Shown piece by piece: positions 1-6,552 of a DNA stretch of 10,027 bases. The stretch's first letter is position 1. Every line of letters starts with the position of its first letter. This stretch comes from a bacterium. Its GTDB lineage: Bacteria > Krumholzibacteriota > Krumholzibacteria > LZORAL124-64-63. Location of the stretch: assembly GCA_021767885.1 (NCBI GenBank), contig JAASSM010000025.1:1-10027 (forward strand), given 5' to 3'. The notes under the pieces were generated by a model. The model saw only the letters and a list, made by a program, of their open reading frames with translations. It had not been told where the DNA came from and did not search any database. The translations under genes were made by a program, and so were the position numbers.

Positions 1-239
1 GGTTGCCCTTCCGGGGCTGGTACGTCTGGGGCGACGAGAGCGATCTCGCGCGCAACGACAAGAACCAGGAGCATGGCGGCTGCGTGCCCGACCACCTGGT
101 GCCCATGGGCCCGGCGGAGATCCTCGCCGGCGAGGATCCGCAGCTGGAGAAGGCGGTGGCCCTGATGCGCGAGGCGGCGGCCATGGCGCGCCAGGCGCCG
201 GAGCCGGATCCGCAGCCGGCGGCCGCGGCCCGCCGGTGA
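1..239 (+). CDS. S41/tricorn-type peptidase, C-terminal fragment (cut by window edge)
   Basis: Only the last 79 or so codons are present; the frame is open to the left edge, so the true start lies outside the window. The visible tail has a PFRGWYVWGDE stretch, then GGCVPDHLVPMGPAEILAGEDPQLEKAV (residues about 25-52 of the fragment). In S41 (C-terminal processing/tricorn-like) peptidases the protein commonly ends with a strand carrying 'G-x-x-PD' followed by 'P-x-x-x-x-x-G-x-D-x-QL-x-x-A', which fits here. The final 18 or so residues are a Pro/Ala-rich tail with no recognisable fold. The catalytic Ser/Lys region is outside the window, so activity cannot be judged. The family call rests on this short C-terminal motif alone. 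The gene ends in TGA at 237-239 and is followed by a 155-bp gap before the next start. Confidence 0.6.
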   Translation, partial: LPFRGWYVWGDESDLARNDKNQEHGGCVPDHLVPMGPAEILAGEDPQLEKAVALMREAAAMARQAPEPDPQPAAAARR

Positions 240-271
240 TGGGCCGGGGCTGAGGATTGCCCCATGAATCG

Positions 272-300
272 CGGCGCGCGGCTTTACCGGCCGCGCGCCG
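272..300. repeat. 11-bp perfect inverted repeat, 7-nt loop
   Basis: The arms 272-282 and 290-300 are exact reverse complements, separated by the loop TTTACCG (283-289). The structure is almost pure G+C and lies 33 bp after the peptidase stop. It has no T-run behind it, so it is not a textbook intrinsic terminator, though it could act as a U-less or Rho-assisted one. The loop contains the candidate -35 box of the downstream gene, so an operator role is also possible. The repeat is read directly from the sequence; its function is inference. Confidence 0.5.
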
Positions 301-311
301 TGCGCTATGCT
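283..311 (+). promoter_or_regulatory. Candidate sigma70-type promoter for the PAS-GGDEF-EAL gene
   Basis: A TTTACC hexamer (283-288, 4 of 6 to TTGACA) is followed after exactly 17 bp by TATGCT (306-311, 4 of 6 to TATAAT). Transcription would start near 318, leaving a leader of about 77 nt before the ATG at 395. It is the best-spaced pair in the 240-394 gap. Both boxes are imperfect and the -35 lies in the loop of the inverted repeat at 272-300. Confidence 0.35.
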
Positions 312-378
312 CCCCGATGAGCCCCGCGCCGGCCCGGACCAGGAGGGTCCGTCGGGTCGCGGGGATCAGTCCGTCCGC

Positions 379-385
379 AAGGAGG
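379..385 (+). promoter_or_regulatory. Strong Shine-Dalgarno that fixes the start at 395
   Basis: AAGGAGG is a full match to the anti-Shine-Dalgarno core and sits 9 nt before ATG 395. The open frame extends 46 codons further upstream to a TTG at 257, but that stretch encodes Arg/Ala/Pro-rich low-complexity sequence and would span the candidate promoter, so the start at 395 is preferred. Confidence 0.8.
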
Positions 386-394
386 CGAGCCGCC

Positions 395-2869
395 ATGGAG
401 CCGCGCCCCGACCCCCGACGCCGAGACGCAGCGCATCCTGGACAGCGGCCCGATCTGGCGCACGAGATGCTCGCACGCCTGCCCCTGGCGGTGGTGGCCC
501 TGGATCGGGCGGGCCGCATCCTGCATGGCAACCGCGCCCTGGCCGACCTCCTCGGCGTCGAGCTCGCCGACCTGCTCGGTCAGCCGCTGCCCGGACTCTC
601 CGACCGGGACCAGGCCTCCCTGCGCGGCATGCTCTCCGGCCTGGCCAGCGTCGGCGAGAGCCGCTGGCGTCAGCTCGAACTCGCCCTCCCCCGCGGCGGC
701 CGCGTCTCGCTCTCCTGCTGCTACGGCGCGATCCCGGGGCCGGCCGGCGACGTGGACGGCCTGGTGGGGTTCGGCCTGCCCGCCGACCACGGCGACCGCG
801 CCCTGCAGGCGGAGCTGCGCCGGCGCAACGACTTCATCGAGACGGTCCTGGAGAACCTGCCCGTGGGGCTGGCCATCCACTCCCTGGACATGTCCACCGT
901 CGGCTACGTCAACAACCGCTTCCAGGAGATCTACGGCGGCTGGAACAGCGCCGGCGTCTCCGACCTGGCCGGCTTCCTCGACCGCCTCTGCCCCGATCCC
1001 GAGCAGCGCCGGGAGCTGCAGCGCCGCCTGCTGGCCGACATCGGCCAGGGTGGCCTCAAGCAGATGACCTGGGACGACATCCGCGTCCGCGGCCGTGACG
1101 GCAACACCCGGATCGTCTGCGCCGAGAACACGCCGCTGCCCGAGCAGGGGCTGATGATCTCCACCGTGCGCGACGTCACCGACCGCAAGCTGGCCGAGGA
1201 TGCCCTGCGCGAGAGCGAGCGGCGTTACCAGATCATGGCCGAGTCCTCGCCGGTGGGCATCTTCCGCTGCGACCGCCAGACCCGCTGCCGCTACGTCAAC
1301 CGCCGCTGGCGCGAGATCACCGGCCTGACCACCGCCCAGGCCGCCGGCGAGGGCTGGATCGCCGCGGTGCACGCAGACGACCGCGACACCGTCCTGCGCA
1401 GCTGGCAGCTGGCGGTGGCCGAGGAGCAGGTCTTCCGCACCGAGTGCCGCTTCCGCCGGCCGCGGGGCCTGACCACCTGGGTCTTCGTCCAGGCCGAGCC
1501 CGTGTTCGACACCAGCCAGCAGCTCACCGGCTACATCGGCTCGGTCACCGACATCTCCGAGCGCAAGCGCACCGAGGAGGAGATCCGGCGCATCGCCTAC
1601 TACGACGCGCTGACCCGCCTGCCCAACCGCGCCTTCTTCCTCGAGCAACTCCGCCGCACGCTGGCCGCCGCGCGCCGCTCGCAGCGGCGCGCCGCCCTGC
1701 TCTTCTGCGATCTCGACAACTTCAAGGACGTCAACGACACCCTGGGCCACGATCAGGGCGACGAACTCCTCCGTGGCATCGCCGAGCGCCTGTCCAGCTG
1801 CATCCGCAAGGGCGACACGCTCAGCCGGCTCGGGGGCGACGAGTTCGTCCTCCTGTTGCCCGCGGTCAACAGCGACCGCGACGCGGTCTCGGTGGCGCGC
1901 AAGATCATGCAGCAGCTCGCCCGGCCCTTCACCCTCGACGGCCACGAGGTCTACACCACGCCGTCGATCGGCATCGCCTTCTATCCCGACGACGGCGACA
2001 GCGTCAGCACCCTGCTCAAGCACGCCGACATGGCCATGTACGCGGCCAAGGCCCGCGGCCGCAATCGCTACCAGTTCTTCAGCGAGGAGATGCACCAGCG
2101 GGTGCTCGAACGCATGAAGCTGGAGGCCGGCCTGCGGCAGGCCGTCGAGCGCCAGGAGCTGCGCCTGGTCTACCAGCCGCAGTACGAGCTGGCCAGCGGC
2201 CGCCTGGTGGGCGTGGAGGCGCTCCTGCGCTGGGACCATCCCGAACGGGGCACCATCCCACCGGCCCGCTTCATCCCGGTGGCCGAGGAGACGGGCATGA
2301 TCCACGACATCGGCGAGTGGGTGCTCCGCTCGGCCTGCACCCAGGCGCGGGAGTGGATCGAGGCGGGCTTCCCCGACCTGCGGGTGGCGGTGAACCTCTC
2401 GGGCAAGCAGTTCGCCGAGGCGGGGCTGGTGGAGATGGTCCGCGGCATCCTGGCCGAGACCGGCCTGGCCGCGCGACACCTGGAACTGGAGATCACCGAG
2501 GGCACGCTCATGCAGGACGCCGAGGTGGCCCTGGCCACGCTGACCGCCCTGCGTCAGGACGGCGTGGGCCTGGCCATCGATGATTTCGGCACCGGCTACT
2601 CCTCCCTGGTCTACCTGCGGCGGCTGCCGATCCAGCGCCTGAAGATCGCACCGGACTTCGTGCGGGAGATCCACCACGACAACCGGGACGCCGCCATCGT
2701 CGAGGCGGTCATCGGCATGGGGCGCAACCTGGGCCTGGACATCGTGGCCGAGGGCGTGGAGAGCCAGCAGCAGGCCGCGGTCCTCGAGCGCCTGGCCTGT
2801 CCGCTGGTCCAGGGCTTCCACTACGACCGCCCGTTGCCCCGCGACGAGGTGGACTCCAGATTCGCTTGA
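395..2869 (+). CDS. PAS-PAS-PAS-GGDEF-EAL cyclic-di-GMP signalling protein
   Basis: This 824-residue protein makes and/or breaks cyclic-di-GMP in response to a signal sensed by its PAS domains. No membrane segment or signal peptide is seen, so it is probably cytoplasmic. Domains are PAS at about 20-125, 143-265 and 273-395, GGDEF at 400-562 and EAL at 578-818. The cyclase motif GGDEF is intact at 480-484, with an inhibitory I-site RxxD at 471-474, five residues upstream. The phosphodiesterase domain has EAL (608-610), Asn667 in VNLS, Glu699 and Glu702 in EITE, DDFGTG (Asp729, Asp730), Lys750, Glu786 in AEGVE and Gln806 in VQG. The usual KID motif reads KIA, with Ala752 replacing Asp, a variant also met in other EAL proteins. 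Both halves therefore look potentially active, and which dominates cannot be read from sequence. ATG 395 is chosen for its Shine-Dalgarno. The gene is probably monocistronic, with a terminator at 2922-2942. Confidence 0.93.
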   Translation: MEPRPDPRRRDAAHPGQRPDLAHEMLARLPLAVVALDRAGRILHGNRALADLLGVELADLLGQPLPGLSDRDQASLRGMLSGLASVGESRWRQLELALPRGGRVSLSCCYGAIPGPAGDVDGLVGFGLPADHGDRALQAELRRRNDFIETVLENLPVGLAIHSLDMSTVGYVNNRFQEIYGGWNSAGVSDLAGFLDRLCPDPEQRRELQRRLLADIGQGGLKQMTWDDIRVRGRDGNTRIVCAENTPLPEQGLMISTVRDVTDRKLAEDALRESERRYQIMAESSPVGIFRCDRQTRCRYVNRRWREITGLTTAQAAGEGWIAAVHADDRDTVLRSWQLAVAEEQVFRTECRFRRPRGLTTWVFVQAEPVFDTSQQLTGYIGSVTDISERKRTEEEIRRIAYYDALTRLPNRAFFLEQLRRTLAAARRSQRRAALLFCDLDNFKDVNDTLGHDQGDELLRGIAERLSSCIRKGDTLSRLGGDEFVLLLPAVNSDRDAVSVARKIMQQLARPFTLDGHEVYTTPSIGIAFYPDDGDSVSTLLKHADMAMYAAKARGRNRYQFFSEEMHQRVLERMKLEAGLRQAVERQELRLVYQPQYELASGRLVGVEALLRWDHPERGTIPPARFIPVAEETGMIHDIGEWVLRSACTQAREWIEAGFPDLRVAVNLSGKQFAEAGLVEMVRGILAETGLAARHLELEITEGTLMQDAEVALATLTALRQDGVGLAIDDFGTGYSSLVYLRRLPIQRLKIAPDFVREIHHDNRDAAIVEAVIGMGRNLGLDIVAEGVESQQQAAVLERLACPLVQGFHYDRPLPRDEVDSRFA

Positions 2870-2921
2870 CCCCCGCAATCCGGTATAGCAACGTTTCGGC
2901 GAGGTAAGCAGGCCACCGCTG

Positions 2922-2942
2922 CCGGGCCAGGCCCGGTTTTTT
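2922..2942 (+). terminator. Intrinsic terminator, CCGGG-loop-CCCGG plus T6
   Basis: The stem CCGGG (2922-2926) and CCCGG (2932-2936) encloses the loop CCAGG and is followed directly by six T (2937-2942). The core can extend to a 7-bp palindromic match around a single A. It lies 53 nt after the PAS-GGDEF-EAL stop and 53 nt before the carboxyltransferase start. Simplest reading: it ends the upstream transcript. Because no promoter is evident between it and ATG 2995, it could also act as an attenuator in the leader of the next operon. Confidence 0.7.
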
Positions 2943-2994
2943 CGTCTCGGCGGCGAGCGCTCGTCCGCGGCGCCACGAGCCTGGAGGCTTCATC

Positions 2995-4539
2995 ATGTCG
3001 CTCGGCCAGAAGATCAACGACTTCCTCGCCCGGACCCGCTCGCTCATGGAGGGGGGCGGCGAGAAGGCCGTCCAGAAGCAGCAGGCGCAGGGCAAGCTCA
3101 CCGCGCGCGACCGCGTCGCCCAGGTCTGCGACCCCGGCTCCTTCCACGAGTACGATCTCTTCGTGGAACACAACTGCCGGGACTTCGGCATGGATCAGAA
3201 GAAGCTGCCGGGTGACGGCGTGGTCACCGGGACGGGCACCGTCGAGGGCCATCCGGTGTGCTGCTTCGCCCAGGACTTCACCGTGGCCGGTGGCTCGCTG
3301 GGCCTGGCCCACGCGCGCAAGATCACCAAGATCATGGACCACGCCATGAAGATGGGCGTGCCGTTGATCGGGATCAACGACTCCGGCGGCGCCCGCATCC
3401 AGGAGGGCGTCAACTCCCTGGCGGGCTACGGCGAGATCTTCTATCGCAACACCCTCGCCTCGGGCGTGATCCCGCAGATCTCGGTGATCCTCGGTCCCTG
3501 CGCCGGCGGTGCGGTCTACTCTCCGGCGCTGACGGACTTCGTCTTCGTGGTCGACAAGATCAGCAAGATGTTCATCACCGGTCCGGAGGTGATCAAGACC
3601 GTGCTGGGGGAGGAGGTCTCCATGGAGGACCTCGGTGGCGCCCGGGTGCAGGCGGAGGTCTCCGGCAACGCGCACTTCTACGCCGAGAGCGAGCAGGAGT
3701 GCTTCGAGCAGATCAAGAAGCTGGTCACCTTCATCCCCTGGAACAATCGCAAGCGCAGCGAGGAGTTCCCGCCGCGGCCGCCGAAGCCCGAGTTCGACAT
3801 CGACCAGATCGTCCCCGACGATCCCCGCAGGCCCTACGACGTCCGCGACGCCGTGCGCGCCGTCTGCGACGACAGCGACTTCTTCGAGATCCAGGAGCAC
3901 TGGGCGCGGAACATCGTCATCGGCTTCGCGCGGCTCGAGGGCCGGACGGTGGGCATCGTCGGCAACCAGCCGGCCTACCTCGCCGGCGTGCTGGACGTGG
4001 ACGCCTCGGACAAGGCCGCGCGCTTCATCCGCTTCTGCGACGCCTTCAACATCCCGCTGGTCAGCTTCGTGGACCTGCCCGGCTACCTGCCCGGCGTGGA
4101 CCAGGAGCACGCCGGCGTGATCCGCCACGGGGCCAAGATCCTCTATGCGTACAGCGAGGCCACGGTCCCCAAGATCACCCTGATCCTGCGCAAGGCCTAC
4201 GGTGGCGGCTACATCGCCATGTGCTCGCGGCACCTGGGGGCGGACTTCGTCTTCGCCTGGCCGTGCGCGGAGATCGCCGTCATGGGACCCGAGGGGGCAG
4301 CCAACATCATCTTCCGCAAGGAGATCATGGGCGCCAGCGATCCCGAGGCCATGCGGCAGGAGAAGATCCGCGAGTACCAGGACAAGTTCGCCAACCCGTA
4401 CATCGCCGCGCGGGACGGTCACATCGACGCCGTGATCCAGCCTGGCGAGACGCGTGACTTCCTGGTCCATGCGATCCAGGTGTCGGCCACCAAGACGGAG
4501 AACCGGCCCGAGCGCAAGCACGGGATTCCGCCGTTCTAG
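2995..4539 (+). CDS. Acyl-CoA carboxylase carboxyltransferase (propionyl-CoA carboxylase beta / MmdA-like)
   Basis: The 514-residue protein is the carboxyltransferase of a biotin-dependent enzyme. It moves CO2 between carboxybiotin and an acyl-CoA, most likely interconverting propionyl-CoA and (S)-methylmalonyl-CoA in the cytoplasm. It has the full two-crotonase-fold architecture and normal family length. Visible landmarks are GGGEK (20-24), QDFTVAGGSLG (93-103), INDSGGARIQEG (127-138), the N-half oxyanion region GPCAGGAVYSP (167-177), FVDLPGYLPG (358-367), the C-half oxyanion region AYGGGYIAMCS (401-411) and EIAVMGPEGAANI (426-438). GGAGG at 2983-2987 lies 7 nt before the ATG. The biotin carrier starts 18 bp after its stop. 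PccB of carboxylases and MmdA of Na+-pumping decarboxylases are too alike to separate here. No biotin carboxylase or membrane decarboxylase subunit is in the window. The family is certain; the direction and exact substrate are inferred. Confidence 0.93.
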   Translation: MSLGQKINDFLARTRSLMEGGGEKAVQKQQAQGKLTARDRVAQVCDPGSFHEYDLFVEHNCRDFGMDQKKLPGDGVVTGTGTVEGHPVCCFAQDFTVAGGSLGLAHARKITKIMDHAMKMGVPLIGINDSGGARIQEGVNSLAGYGEIFYRNTLASGVIPQISVILGPCAGGAVYSPALTDFVFVVDKISKMFITGPEVIKTVLGEEVSMEDLGGARVQAEVSGNAHFYAESEQECFEQIKKLVTFIPWNNRKRSEEFPPRPPKPEFDIDQIVPDDPRRPYDVRDAVRAVCDDSDFFEIQEHWARNIVIGFARLEGRTVGIVGNQPAYLAGVLDVDASDKAARFIRFCDAFNIPLVSFVDLPGYLPGVDQEHAGVIRHGAKILYAYSEATVPKITLILRKAYGGGYIAMCSRHLGADFVFAWPCAEIAVMGPEGAANIIFRKEIMGASDPEAMRQEKIREYQDKFANPYIAARDGHIDAVIQPGETRDFLVHAIQVSATKTENRPERKHGIPPF

Positions 4540-4557
4540 CGGCAGGAGGCGACGGAG

Positions 4558-4893
4558 ATGGCGGATTTTCCCGATGGACCGCAGGAGCAGCCCCTGGTCC
4601 CCTTCCATATCGACGGGACCGATTACCTCACGCGCCTGACGCGGAAGGTGCGCGACCGCGAGCCGTGGCGACCGGCCGACACCTCCGCGGTCACCACCCT
4701 GATCCCGGGGGTGATCGTGCGCGTCCTGGTGCGTCCGGGGCAGCGGATCCGCCGGGGCGACGGGGTGGTGGTGCTCGAGGCCATGAAGATGCGCAACGAG
4801 GTGCAATCCGCCTGGGAGGGCACGGTCGAGGCCGTCCTGGTGGAGGCCGGCCAGACCGTGCCCAAGGGGGCGGTCCTGGTCAGGCTGGTCTGA
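4558..4893 (+). CDS. Biotin carboxyl carrier protein (biotinyl domain subunit)
   Basis: This 111-residue protein carries the covalent biotin that shuttles CO2 to or from the carboxyltransferase encoded just upstream. The C-terminal 65 or so residues form a biotinyl/lipoyl-type fold: IPGVIVRVLVRPGQRIRRGD (49-68), the biotinylation motif EAMKM (74-78, with Lys77 as the modified residue), then GTVEAVLVEAGQTVPKGAVLVRL. The N-terminal 45 residues have a short FHIDGTDYLTRL strand pair of the sort that precedes biotinyl domains in small carriers, and there is no Pro/Ala-rich linker. AGGAGG at 4544-4549 is 8 nt before the ATG, and the gene follows the carboxyltransferase by 18 bp, so they form an operon. 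Its final TGA lies inside a palindrome shared with the stop of the convergent redoxin gene. Confidence 0.93.
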   Translation: MADFPDGPQEQPLVPFHIDGTDYLTRLTRKVRDREPWRPADTSAVTTLIPGVIVRVLVRPGQRIRRGDGVVVLEAMKMRNEVQSAWEGTVEAVLVEAGQTVPKGAVLVRLV

Positions 4894-4902
4894 GCCCGCG
4901 GC

Positions 4903-4906
<4 letters not shown>
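4890..4906. repeat. 7-bp palindrome with 3-nt loop joining two convergent stop codons
   Basis: CTGAGCC (4890-4896) and GGCTCAG (4900-4906) are perfect inverted arms around CGC. One arm contains the TGA of the biotin carrier (4891-4893) and the other, on the opposite strand, the TGA of the redoxin (4903-4905). The two genes end only 9 bp apart. A shared bidirectional termination hairpin is plausible, but there is no T-run on either side. Confidence 0.5.
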
Positions 4907-5538
<632 letters not shown>

Positions 5539-5546
5539 GGGCAGAA

Positions 5547-5551
5547 CCTCC
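5547..5551 (-). promoter_or_regulatory. Shine-Dalgarno fixing the redoxin start
   Basis: Read on the minus strand this is GGAGG, 8 nt before ATG at 5538. It lies in the 46-bp spacer after the DsbD-like gene stop and supports internal initiation in a two-gene transcript. Confidence 0.7.
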
Positions 5552-5584
5552 GGGTTCGGGTGAAACGACGAGAGACGTCCGGGG

Positions 5585-6385
5585 TCAGGGGACGGTGATC
5601 CAGCCGGTGGCGTGATCGCCGTCATGGTAGTCGATGGACAACAACGCGCGGAGCTCGCCCTCGCCGGCGGCGCCAGGGGCCAGATCGAGGACCAGGACCT
5701 CGCCCGTGACCTCGCCGTCGCGGATCAGATCGTCGACCAGGGGACCGTCCGCGTCGGGCAACAGCCGCAGCCGGGCCGCCCCGGGCACGGTCAGCGTGAT
5801 CCGGTCGGGATCGCGCCGTGCGGTGTAGCGGGACGCCGGCAAGGCGCCCGGGGCCGCGGCGGCCGCCCGGGCATGGCGGTCCCGGACGTCGGGTTCGGCG
5901 GGCGCGGGGAGCGTCACGGCCAGCGTCGTGTCGCCGGGCACGCAGATGTCGGCGCAGACCAGCCAGCGGAGCTCGGCGGTCAGCTCCCGCGACCTGGCGC
6001 CGGCCGGAAACCGTACGGTCTGCAGCAGGTCCAGACGCTCGTGATAGACGTGATCGAGGATCTCCCCGGCCAGCAGGTGGCGTTCCGGCACGGGCCAGGA
6101 CAGCGGCCCCGCGTGCCAGCCGGAGGGCAGGTCCAGGGCGATCCGCGGCGGCAGGCCGGTGTCGTTGCGGAACGGACCGTAGAGGTGCCAGCCGGCGGCC
6201 AGATCGAAGCTCCACAGCAGGGTGGCGCTGTCGGCCGCGGCCGAGGCGACGTGGACCCGGGCGGTCACGCGCCGCTCGGCCCGCGGCTCCCCGGCAGCGG
6301 GGTCTGCGGCCGTCGGCGTCGCGGTGGTCACCACGAGCAGCACCAGGAGGGCGGATGTCGCCCGGCAGAGAATCTCGACCAGCAT
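5585..6385 (-). CDS. Stand-alone DsbD N-terminal (alpha)-like domain protein, exported
   Basis: The 266-residue precursor begins with a hydrophobic signal segment (about 11-22) and a likely cleavage site near residue 27. The mature protein resembles the periplasmic alpha domain of the disulfide reductase DsbD: GWHLYGPFRNDTGLPPRI (65-82), YHERLDLLQTVRFPAG, then LRWLVCADICVPGDTTL with cysteines at 144 and 148 in a C-x3-C pair, the arrangement of the redox-active pair in this family. The rest (about 185-266) is a less conserved beta-rich C-terminal part. The transmembrane beta and thioredoxin-like gamma domains of full DsbD are absent. The redoxin follows 46 bp downstream. ATG 6385 has no Shine-Dalgarno but a TATTCT sits 6 nt before it, suggesting a very short leader. 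A GTG at 6421 would add 12 residues but also lacks a good ribosome site. The domain call is fairly firm, the start less so. Confidence 0.78.
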   Translation of the reverse strand: MLVEILCRATSALLVLLVVTTATPTAADPAAGEPRAERRVTARVHVASAAADSATLLWSFDLAAGWHLYGPFRNDTGLPPRIALDLPSGWHAGPLSWPVPERHLLAGEILDHVYHERLDLLQTVRFPAGARSRELTAELRWLVCADICVPGDTTLAVTLPAPAEPDVRDRHARAAAAAPGALPASRYTARRDPDRITLTVPGAARLRLLPDADGPLVDDLIRDGEVTGEVLVLDLAPGAAGEGELRALLSIDYHDGDHATGWITVP

Positions 6386-6391
6386 GGTGGC

Positions 6392-6397
6392 AGAATA
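6392..6397 (-). promoter_or_regulatory. Candidate -10 box just before the DsbD-like gene (possible leaderless mRNA)
   Basis: On the minus strand, TATTCT (4 of 6 to TATAAT) lies 6 nt upstream of ATG 6385, inside GTTATTCT. Transcription from it would begin at or near the A of the ATG. No convincing -35 box is seen 16-18 bp further upstream, where an inverted repeat (6401-6434) lies instead. The same GTTATTCT occurs upstream of the DUF368 gene. Confidence 0.3.
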
Positions 6398-6400
6398 ACG

Positions 6401-6434
6401 GCGGGGCGCGGTGGGCGCCACACGCCCGCCCCGC
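6401..6434. repeat. Nested inverted repeat in the divergent promoter region
   Basis: The outer arms GCGGGGCG (6401-6408) and CGCCCCGC (6427-6434) are perfect inverted repeats 18 bp apart. Between them is a smaller hairpin, GTGG (6411-6414) and CCAC (6418-6421). It lies in the 167-bp gap (6386-6552) between the divergent DsbD-like and propeller genes, and could be an operator serving either. In a sequence this GC-rich, chance is a real alternative. No clear promoter for the propeller gene is visible in the rest of the gap. Confidence 0.3.
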
Positions 6435-6552
6435 TCGCCCTGTCCGCCGTGCAGATCGTCGCCCCGCACGCAACCCGGCGCTCGCCGTGACGTACCCCCG
6501 ATGACGGTGCGAACCCGGGACCCGCGCGGCCCCGAGACGAGAGGACCCCGAC

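Noticed and set aside
246..263. GGGGC/GCCCC hairpin just after the peptidase stop as a terminator
   Set aside because: It has only five pairs, an 8-nt loop and no T-run; the stronger repeat at 272-300 is the better candidate.
257..394. 46-codon N-terminal extension of the PAS-GGDEF-EAL protein from a TTG
   Set aside because: AAGGAGG lies 9 nt before the ATG at 395, and the extension is Arg/Ala/Pro-rich low complexity overlapping the candidate promoter and inverted repeat.
305..2878. Long open frame on the minus strand, 857 codons, opposite the PAS-GGDEF-EAL gene
   Set aside because: It mirrors the plus-strand gene codon for codon, has low-complexity Ala/Gly/Val/Asp-rich sequence and no recognisable domain. 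Such antisense frames are expected in very GC-rich DNA.
2866..2889. TTGACC followed by TATAGC as a housekeeping promoter for the carboxylase operon
   Set aside because: The two boxes are separated by only 12 bp instead of about 17, so I do not list it as a promoter; it is mentioned only in the attenuator finding.
2821..4806. Minus-strand open frame of 661 codons opposite the carboxyltransferase
   Set aside because: It lies opposite a clear conserved gene, has His/Asp/Val/Leu-rich composition with no domain, and no ribosome-binding site was identified. It is a GC-content shadow.
5539..5625. 29-codon extension of the redoxin at its N-terminus
   Set aside because: It would put a Pro/Ser-rich stretch before a good signal peptide and would overlap the upstream DsbD-like gene; GGAGG is placed for ATG 5538.
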